Assembly (NCBI RefSeq): GCF_024679245.1
Contig: NC_090174.1
Span: 47,951,974-48,015,973 of the forward strand
Direction of reading: 5' to 3'
DNA from: Pseudorasbora parva
Lineage: Eukaryota; Chordata; Actinopteri; Cypriniformes; Gobionidae
Length of the DNA stretch: 64,000 nucleotides
Shown here: positions 56,340 through 64,000 of the stretch, piece by piece
Numbering within the stretch: the first letter of the stretch is position 1
Layout of the letters: each line of letters starts with the position of its first letter
Program-made: the position numbers and the translations under genes
The notes under the pieces: model-generated
Databases searched by the model: none
What the model saw: only the letters and a program-made list of their open reading frames with translations
What the model was told of the DNA's origin: nothing

Positions 56340-56377
56340 CCAGACCAATGCTCAATTTTAAATTGAGCTTGGTCTGG
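56340..56377. repeat. Near-perfect hairpin
   Basis: CCAGACCAATGCTCAATTT pairs with the following AAATTGAGCTTGGTCTGG, with one bulged base. Seen often in fish DNA as the centre of a small element; the flanks here are not resolved. Confidence 0.7.
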
Positions 56378-57135
56378 TGATAGCCAGACAAAAGAATATG
56401 ACCATCCCTTAAGCGCTTTTTAATTGGCTAACATTATAAAGGTTCTATTTTCATAGCGTGAAAAATGACTGCTTTACATGAAAATGTGATCTGTGAGATA
56501 AATCCCCATTAGACTAATGATGTATTATTACAAGGATCCTTCAAATTGAGACGGACTTCAGCAGTGCTTGATGACGTGGCAGCAGAGTTATGTAGCCTTC
56601 TATTTGAGAAGAACCACAGAGTGACGTCATGCTGCTTGGCTAAATCTATAGGATTTCTGGGACCCGATCACGTTGCGATCATGATGCAGTGTTCTTCAAC
56701 ATCCTTTGAAAGTTCAACCAATAAAAAACGATCTTGGGTGTGGTGGGTGGGTATAATGGGCAGGGGCGATGTGTAGAGACCAATCGGACACTGATTTACA
56801 GCTGGAGAGCACTTTGATTTGTTTACAATTTTAGTTTAAATATTACAATTTTATTTGCTATTATATATAGTTACTTTCAACTGTAACAATATTATACATT
56901 TTATTTGTGCTTCCTTTTTCAAAGCCTGAAAGCTTCTGTCTGTCCCTATTAATTTTTACTGCCTAATTTGCATGGCTGATGCATTTTATGCACTAACAAT
57001 AATATAAATATTTGAGCTGCTTTGTGATCATATCATTGCAGCCTTAGAGTAATTTCAAAAATATAAAAAATACATGTATATGAGGAAATATAAATAATAT
57101 ATTGATAAATATTATCCATTATCAATCATATATAT

Positions 57136-57326
57136 CAGGGGTGGCGAACTCCGGTCCTGGAGAGCCTCAGTCCTGCAGAGTTCAGCTCCAGCCCTGATAA
57201 AACTCACCTGCCTGTAGCTTTCTATTAACCCTTCAGACCTTCATTAACTTGTTCAGGTGTTTGATTAGGGTTGAAGCAAAGCTCTGCAGGAATGTGGCGT
57301 TCCAGTACCGGAATTTGCCACTCCTG
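57136..57326. mobile_element. hAT-like MITE, CAGGGGTG ends
   Basis: Left end CAGGGGTGGCGAACTCCGGT, and right end inverted as CAGGAGTGGCAAATTCCGGT. Flanked by ATATATAT and GTATATAT, a 7-of-8 match to an 8-base target duplication (AT-rich, so weak). The interior CTCTGCAGG and TCAGGTGTTTGATTAG are typical of this family. Confidence 0.8.
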
Positions 57327-58757
57327 GTATATATATTTTATATAAAAAGAGCAAAATTGACACAAAATTAATAAATGAACATAATCCCATTACATACATA
57401 TACTCACTTATTATAATAGTAGACCCATGCCTACAGCAAATGTACCTGTGTTTTTATAGCTACATAATCCAGGCACAATAGCTGCACTATGACAGATGAC
57501 ACTGCCGCAGAAAATGGGATATACAAGAAAGTACAAGATAGGGAGTGTTTTTGCATGTAGTCATGTTTCCATTTTACACCCAGTTAAAACACCATACATG
57601 GTTTTGCTTCAAAATTTCATTTAAAGATTCGCAACACAAGCACAACCTTCACTCCTGCCAGCCAAAGCCTGTATAACTAGAATTCGTTTGACACTACTGG
57701 GTTCATTATGGCACCCTGGCCCCCTGATATATACAAAGATATGAGAATGTTGTCAAGGACGTTCACTGTTCTTGCCATATTCTGTTTGTCTCCAGAATGA
57801 AGGCTAAACCCAGAGGGAAGGTTTACAATATCAAGATCCACCTTAAGTATTAGGTTGCACCAATCCAAACGGTCCTGATGTCATCACAGCAGAGATTTAT
57901 ATGTTGCCAATACAGATCAATGCGCTCGAACTGGAAAGGCATTTGAATACATTGAGATGATTTATCTGCAGGCCCACACAGAATGTGTGCACTCACTGAA
58001 CTTTCCAGATATGGAAAGCACATCATTCATAAAATTTGACATCTCCCTTACCCTAATGTGACTATAAAATATTTTGGCTATTTTGATTATGCTTTCAAAA
58101 CTCAAATATTCTTAACATTGCTTGAATTTATTTCAGTAAAATGTGATTACTCCGCTATATCATCCAGCCCTGTCAGGGTCTATACATAAATGTAGGAGTT
58201 TTTTTTTTTTTAGCTATAAATCAGCATATTAAAATATCTCAGAGAGGATCATATGCACTGATCTATATAATGACTCTAGGGACGCACCACTTTTTTTTAG
58301 ACCAAGTACTTACATTTGAGTACTTGCCGATACAGAGTACCGATACAAGTATTTAATAATACCATACATATACACATATACAATACATACATACCATACC
58401 TAACATTATTTATTTATTTATATATATAATGTTAGGTAATGTTAACTAACGTTATACACGATCATGTTGTTTACTGATGTTTACTTAAGCGATGATAGCC
58501 AACAACATAGACATTTGAAGCAGTTTTACTCACCGCCTGCTTTCAAAGCATGACCGTGAACCTTTATCGCTGGGACCGTTCAGTCAAAAACACACTTCTT
58601 TGGTAACTGTTGATTTCCTGAAGTCCTGTGACAGCAGTGACCGTGAAGATCCACTTATGCACACGACTGAAGCATAATATTGTGACGCTTCCAGTCATTT
58701 GTGCGTTGAAATCGATTCAAATGCAGCGCTGCCTTCACGGAATGCTATGCGGGCGCG

Positions 58758-59145
58758 TTAAAGTCGCTTGACGTCACCCATAGGAATAAAGTGGAGCGCG
58801 GCGCGACAGAAGTGTTGCACGGATAAGTGGATCTGCACCTTGAGAGCAGTGTTTTTTTGTTTTCTAGCTCTGGTCGCTCGCAACGCGAACCCTTCGGGGA
58901 GAAGAGCCCGTACGGCCCATACAAGGACATTCCGCCCTGTTGATGTCAAGTGGACCCATACTCGAAAAAAACTCTCCGAAACTTGTGAGAAACCGGAAGG
59001 AGTATTTTTGACACACTCCATCCATCAAACGTGACAACGTCCAACTTAGTTTTTGAAACTTTGTCTATGTTTAGGATGGGAATCCAAGTCTTTAACAGTG
59101 TAAAAAGCTCAGTATGCATGAAACAGCATTTCACCCCCCCTTTAA
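58758..59145. mobile_element. TTAA-bounded fragment of a C-tract-ended element
   Basis: TTAA at 58758-58761 and 59142-59145. The right end CATTTCACCCCCCCTTTAA is the end of a common fish element, and its subterminal part ATGCATGAAACAGC is clear. The left end does not show the partner repeat, so it is probably truncated. Confidence 0.5.
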
Positions 59146-59483
59146 TATAGTAATGCAAGGCGAGCATTCGCATGCAATGAATCTATTTTTAGCGGCATTC
59201 AGGATGGCAATTGACTATTCATAGTGTTCTTTCAAATGGATTGCACATGCTTACTAAACAGACTTTCACTTTCAACACTGAGAGGTATCTGCATGACGAG
59301 AGGTTCAGCTTGGTTTATAGCCTGCTCGCCGCGTCCGCACCTCTACAGTACCCACTAAGTGAGAAGGTGCGCGCGGCAAAAATGAAGTCATCGCAGTCGT
59401 GCGCGTTAAAAGCATGAGACCCTTTTACACTTGGAGGTGTGCAGTGTACGTCGAATGTAACTCTACGCGCGGCTCTTGGTGCG

Positions 59484-59811
59484 TTAAAGGCTTGGTTCAC
59501 CCAAAAATGAAAATTCTGTCATCATTTACTCTCCCTCAAGTTGTTCCAAACCTGCATGATTTTCCTTCTTCTGCTGAACACAAAGATATTTGGAAGAATG
59601 TTTTTATATAAGCAGATTTTAAGCCCCATTGACTACCATAGTATTTTTTTTCCCTACTATGGTAGTCAATGGGGCCCAAAATCTGCTTATATACAAACCA
59701 AATATCTTCCTTTGTGTTCAGCAGAAGAAAGAAATTCATGCAGGTTTGGAACAACTTGAGGGAGAGTAAATGATGACAGAATTTTCATTTTTGGGTGACC
59801 TAACCCTTTAA
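59484..59811. mobile_element. TTAA foldback MITE, 328 bases, almost fully palindromic
   Basis: TTAA at 59484-59487 and 59808-59811. The arms are inverted copies over about 160 bases each and meet at ACTACCATAGTA...TACTATGGTAGT. Ends read AGG(C/G)TTGGTTCACCC and GGGTGACCTAACCCT. Confidence 0.9.
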
Positions 59812-59918
59812 AGTGTTATCGGGTGTGGTTGTATCGGAGTAGTTTTACGAGTAGGCTACTTGAGCACAGTATCGGACCGACACCGGAGTACAGGTATCGG
59901 CACATCCCTAAATGACTC

Positions 59919-61047
59919 TAATAATGGTTCTCTATATAGATCAGTGATCATATGACAACAATGACTGGGAGTTATGATGCTGGGAATGTAGCTGTCATTA
60001 CAGCAATAAATGACATTTTGAAATATATTAATAAAAAATGGTTATTTTACATTTAAATAATATTTGACAATGTTTTCTGTTTCTGATCTCAATAAATGCA
60101 GCCTCTGTGACCAAAAGAGATCTTAAAAAAACTTTTGATTGGTAACATATCCATGTTATTAAAAGCTCTTTCATGCTCTGATAATGAATTGGACATTCTC
60201 ACTCCTATAAGTCTTTACAAAAATGACGAACTTATTCTCCTGGCTAAAGTTTAGCTTTTCACAAAACTTGTCCAAGCTTAAGTTTAAGTCACAGTCAACT
60301 TGTCTAAGGTTTATTAGCTTGTACTGAACCATCTTATGTTGACTTGACAGATAACGCTGCTTCGTTCCTGGTCAGACAGGGTGTGGTTCATCGCATGGTA
60401 CAACTGGTGACAGCAAGTTTCTGTTCCCTTAGGCAAGAGTTGATTTAGTCTTCTTGAGGAATGGAATGCTTTGGGAAGCCATGCCTGTAATATAAACTCC
60501 ACACCTTCTGACAACTCATTTAAATCATAGTTTTTCAATATTTGCATCAGCCAATCAGTGGTTCAGATATGCAAACAGAAGACAATGCATCAGCCATGCA
60601 AATTAGGCAGTACAAATGAACAGGGACAGAAGCTTTGAAAAAGGACACAGAAGGAAGCACAATTAAAATATAATAAAAGTGGACTTGTAGTGAGAATATA
60701 GAATTTGGGCCACTTGTGTGATACTTTCATGGTGTCGTGTATCTTTTTGGAGACTTTCAGTGAGAATCTCAGAGTTTCAGTGCACATTTCAAAAATGTGT
60801 GTTTAGTGGCAGAACGAGTCAACTGGTTTGGTTAACATGAAAGCAAGTAAATGAATGCATTCTAACAGCCTGATGAGTCACGGGCCAGTCTGAACGAATG
60901 ATACTGCCATTAGCCATTGGGAATTCAGAAGGGGGACGACACCTAAATCCTCTTCCTGCTCCGGGGCAATTGTTGTAGAATTTCAGGTAAGGTAATGCTG
61001 CCTTTCGCAAGCTTAAGCTATGAGAATCTCTGCCACTGATATCAGCT
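59919..61047. other. Upstream region without recognised features
   Basis: AT-rich, no inverted repeats or recognisable ORF. Confidence 0.5.
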
Positions 61048-61168
61048 ACACTCTAAAAATGCTGGGTTAAAAACAACCCAAGTTGGGTTGAAAATGGACA
61101 AACCCAGAAATTGGGTTGTTTAAGCCCAATTTCAAACCACCCAATTTCTGGGTTTGTCCATTTCCAGT
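61048..61168. mobile_element. Small repeat with GGGTTAAAAACAACCCAA core
   Basis: Starts ACACTCTAAAAATGCTGGGT and contains AAATGGACAAACCCAGAAAT followed by its inverted copy ATTTCTGGGTTTGTCCATTT. A common teleost short repeat. Confidence 0.65.
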
Positions 61169-61727
61169 GACTATAACTCAGTGACTAGATAGGATAAATG
61201 GCTATCCACCTGCGAGTCAAAGTAACCACGCCCTTAATTATGCAGAACTTTAAGGCTTTATATAAAGTAAACGAATGAGTTATAATTTTTTTTATTTAAA
61301 AATCACCCCCTCACAGTTGTCATGAAGGGCAAAATTAGACCAAAACGTTTGAGCAAAAGGTGTGCGTGGCAAAAAAAGACGTCATCGTGGTGTGGGCGAT
61401 CATGCTCGTTGAGTGCCGAGACCCCATTTCACTTGCATGCCATTTTTTGGGTAACTTTGCGTGCGGTTCTGCTTCTGAAGACACACGACTTGAGTCGATT
61501 CTGGCCAAGCAGGTACATCTGAACAAAGTGTGCCCCGCTTGCTCTGAAAAGTGAAACCAAACCCCCCAGGTGGTTGGTCCCAGTATAGTTCATAAATCCC
61601 ACCCTCTCCATGTAACAATGGTGAGCAAGCCAAACTAAACAATCAAATTACATTTCAAACTATTTTTTTCCAAAGATGGTTTCTGTCATTATAGGTAGCT
61701 ATAACGGTTTATTTCACACCGACACCA
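61169..61727. repeat. Dispersed repeat fragment, family unknown
   Basis: TGACTATAACTCAGTGACTA and GATAAATGGCTATCCACCTG recall a dispersed cyprinid repeat I have seen, but I cannot name it or set its ends. Short overlapping ORFs at 61320-61640 have no recognisable domain. Confidence 0.3.
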
Positions 61728-62099
61728 ATGAGATGTTCTGCAGAAAACTGTACTAACAGATACTGCAGGAGAGCAGGTAGTTTTGATATAGCAGCTTTAC
61801 TTCAAGCTCTCTCTACTGCGCAGACTCAAGAGGTCGCTACAGCGCAGACTGCAGGTCCCAAATCAGCACAATGTCAGCGCCATATTAGGACATCGGCAAC
61901 TTCGCTTTTCCTCAACAGAAAAAATGGAAGGGGCGTCACCCTTTTTTTTACAGAGATAAAAATATTCATGAAATTAAATAAAAATCTTTAATGAAATTAG
62001 AAAATCTTTAAGGGACCTCTGTTTAATTTAGTTTATGCATTTAATTACGATATAAACATTTTTATTGTGATATTTGTTTGGCCATATCGCCCAGCCCTA
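61728..62099. mobile_element. hAT-type end, inverted relative to 52368
   Basis: Ends GGCCATATCGCCCAGCCCTA at 62099, the exact inverse of the 52368 end. The flanking 8 bases (TAAATGAA) do not match those at 52360-52367 (ATATAGAG), so these look like ends of two separate insertions. The left boundary is unknown. Confidence 0.55.
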
Positions 62100-63942
62100 T
62101 AAATGAACAAATAAAAGCCCGTCTTTTTGACACAGTCACCTTTGAACGTGGTTGCACGGCTTGTACAAGGTGACTTTTGACTATGCAGCTTAATGCAATG
62201 CAGATAGACATTGAAGAGAAATGAATAAAAAAATGTAAAAAAAGAAACGGTAGAGGTGTCAAAACCTCTGCAGCAACTCTGATGTAATCATAATGTCACA
62301 TAGGGCAAATCATCCTCATCATCGAAGTTAAAAATAGTACTCAAATGAGTAACGACAGTTTAAGCAATGAAAATGCTGTATAACGACAGCTGCAGGTGTT
62401 GAAAAAGGGTTGCATTTAACCCTGCATACCTGCAGATGATGAGATATCCATCGCAAAAGCTCAACTCTCTGACGCACGAAGCCTAAAGGACGTGCACCGA
62501 ACACAAGAACGTTATCTGGTAAATGTGAACTGTAACTTGAAACTGTCTGGCATTTAGAGGAAACAAGAGTTCCTTAAAACTCTTAACAGATTTCCTCTGC
62601 CTATATATGTCCAGTTGTTCCTTTCTATCTCTCTCACACACACGTACGCACACGCACGCTCCCGAAGCTGCATCCTCTCCAGCCTTGCGGCGACTTCCTG
62701 CATCTCCTGACTAATTTTACCCAGCATCCTGACCCATTTCCCAAGGAGCACAAGGAAACAGGCACAGAGTAGCCGATGCAATGACATCCATGCGCATAAA
62801 CAGCCTGATGCACTCTGACGGCTAGCCCAAACATTGCCATGTCAAGATTTCAGCGTGGCCTCAAGCTATATCATGCACCAGCAATGACTAAACAAGGACA
62901 AAGACTTGAAAAAAGCAAATAAAAAAGGGCTACAACTAAAACAATGTACTTCTATCCATGCACGAGTTGTTTTACCCTTCTCGTTCTATAATTATTTTTT
63001 TTTTGCTGAAACGGAACTGTAAACGCAGTCAAAACAAACCAGTATATAAATACTGCAAACAGAGAGAATCAATCCAAATATATCTGGTATTTCTTAGTTT
63101 TCTAAACAAACTTTTTATTTCTTTAAATATGTCTCAGTATTTAAGGTTTCATTACTTTTGTGTTCTTTCCTGCTGCCAGGCAAGTTAGTGAGTCAAACTG
63201 AAACAAGCCAGACAATATTACAGTGTGGTCGACACATGGGTAACCACAGAAAACCCTGCAAGCTACATAATATTCACTAAAACGCTAGCCGGGTGTAGCA
63301 GCCCAAACACTTGTTCTCCACCTCTGACACAACTGAAGGTTAATTCAAGAAGTAAGAAGTACACTACACTTATTACAGGGACAGACAGTAAGTCATGCTG
63401 AATGGAGCGACGTTAACCAAACAACCAAAGGCTATTATATTTCAAGCTGAAAATACAGAAACGTTTTGGCATTGCAACATTTTTACAATCATAAAAATGT
63501 GCTTCTAAAGAAAAGGGAAGGCTACAAAATTTTGTGGGAAAAAAAACACTTTAACTTGAAAACACACTGCATTAAAAAGGCACACTCAGCAAATTTGTTC
63601 ATATGTATCTTGTCTTATTTAGATTTTAAAAAATGCCTCACTTTTATTCTCAATCTCAACTCTGTTTTACGTTAAACACATTAATATCATCATTACCGGT
63701 ATTAGTAGAGACTTTGTCAACTGACAAGACCAATCGTGATTTAAATATGGCAGCACCCATAAAGGGGAGGCCTACTGCATGTAGGGTAGCTTTTTCTAGA
63801 AAACTAACGAGTCTACATACCAAGTGTATCATAATATCAATTATATTTCTTAAAAGTTCTCTTCATTTCTTTGTGTAAAACTTTAAGAAGTAAATTACTG
63901 AGTGCACCTTTAAGAAACCCTCCACAAAGACAATACATTGCA
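62100..63942. other. Upstream region, mostly featureless
   Basis: Apart from the small ORF at 62554-62787 and a short CA/CG run at 62637-62660, nothing could be assigned. Confidence 0.5.
62554..62787 (-). CDS. Unrecognised 77-codon ORF with heptad pattern
   Basis: ATG at 62787-62785, TAA at 62556-62554. The N-terminus MSLHRLLCACFLVLLGKW is hydrophobic. The following KISQEMQEVAARLERM, with its neighbours, places Leu, Trp, Leu, Ile, Met, Val, Leu, Met at successive a/d positions over about 26 residues. It lies upstream of coro1c on the same strand, so it could be part of an upstream exon or chance. A possible donor GTGTGTGAG follows RACAY. I do not recognise the protein. Confidence 0.15.
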   Translation of the reverse strand: MSLHRLLCACFLVLLGKWVRMLGKISQEMQEVAARLERMQLRERACAYVCVREIERNNWTYIGRGNLLRVLRNSCFL

Positions 63943-64000
63943 TTAAAGGGTTAGTTCACCCAGAAATGAAAATTCTGTCATCATTTACTCACCCTCCTGC
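63943..64000. mobile_element. Left end of a TTAA foldback element, cut by the window
   Basis: TTAA at 63943-63946 followed by AGGGTTAGTTCACCCAGAAA and TCATCATTTACTCACCCTC, the standard left arm of the family. Confidence 0.85.

Larger units (their letters stand above)
58277..59910. mobile_element. hAT-like nonautonomous transposon, 1634 bases
   Basis: An exact 8-base duplication AATGACTC lies at 58269-58276 and 59911-59918. Ends are TAGGGACGCACC on the left and TAGGGATGTGCC inverted on the right. It contains a nested TTAA foldback (59484-59811) and a GC-rich TTAA-flanked fragment (58758-59145). No transposase. Confidence 0.88.

Noticed and set aside
61728..61991. Plus-strand ORF starting MRCSAENCTNRYC, resembling a THAP zinc-finger start
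   Set aside because: Only the cysteine spacing is suggestive. The remaining THAP signature (Trp, AVPTY-type motif) is absent, and the ORF lies within hAT-type repeat sequence.

Overview
The window is animal nuclear DNA, almost certainly from a teleost and probably a cyprinid. It is AT-rich, with canonical GT-AG introns, a tRNA-derived SINE with an L2-type tail, degenerate Tc1-like transposons, many TTAA-flanked foldback elements starting AAAGGGTTAGTTCACCC, and a DIRS-type retrotransposon. No bacterial or viral gene organisation is present. The species cannot be fixed from sequence alone.

One host gene is recognisable: coronin-1C (coro1c), on the minus strand. Ten coding exons can be placed to the base. 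In transcript order they are 32272-32073 (ATG at 32270-32268), 18739-18617, 15482-15353, 15183-15002, 14785-14666, 14068-13964, 13471-13326, 10566-10509, 5494-5252 and 993-874 (TAA at 876-874). They join in frame into 474 residues: a WD40 propeller, the coronin C-terminal extension, a variable linker and a C-terminal coiled coil carrying the trimerisation motif RIANLE. A non-coding 5' exon must lie upstream (above 32272) and was not located. A 3' UTR with two overlapping AATAAA signals runs to about 255.

The rest is intron, 5' flank and transposon debris. At 1.3-3.8 kb lies a Tc1-like element with a TTAA element nested inside it. A TTAA element with an 18-base inverted repeat sits at 6.7-7.3 kb. 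A composite at 7.7-10.5 kb holds a long foldback and a SINE. Further Tc1 relics are at 11.4-12.9, 20.8-21.7 and 35.8-37.0 kb. hAT-like elements with perfect 8-base target duplications are at 16.7-17.6 and 58.3-59.9 kb. Other hAT, TTA and TTAA MITEs are scattered throughout.

The most striking element is the 5.7 kb DIRS-like retrotransposon at 42278-47988 (minus orientation), inserted in an older DNA transposon. It keeps near-identical inverted terminal repeats and a 96-base internal complementary region. That region is the exact reverse complement of the two element ends joined, 56 plus 40 bases with no mismatch. The element also carries RT/RNase H and tyrosine recombinase relics and a 121-bp minisatellite of about ten units. 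I see no evidence for a wholly new biological system. The best leads are the DIRS architecture, the shared deletion in two Tc1 copies, a CArG/CCAAT/GC-box cluster in intron 2 and a small heptad-patterned ORF near 62.7 kb.
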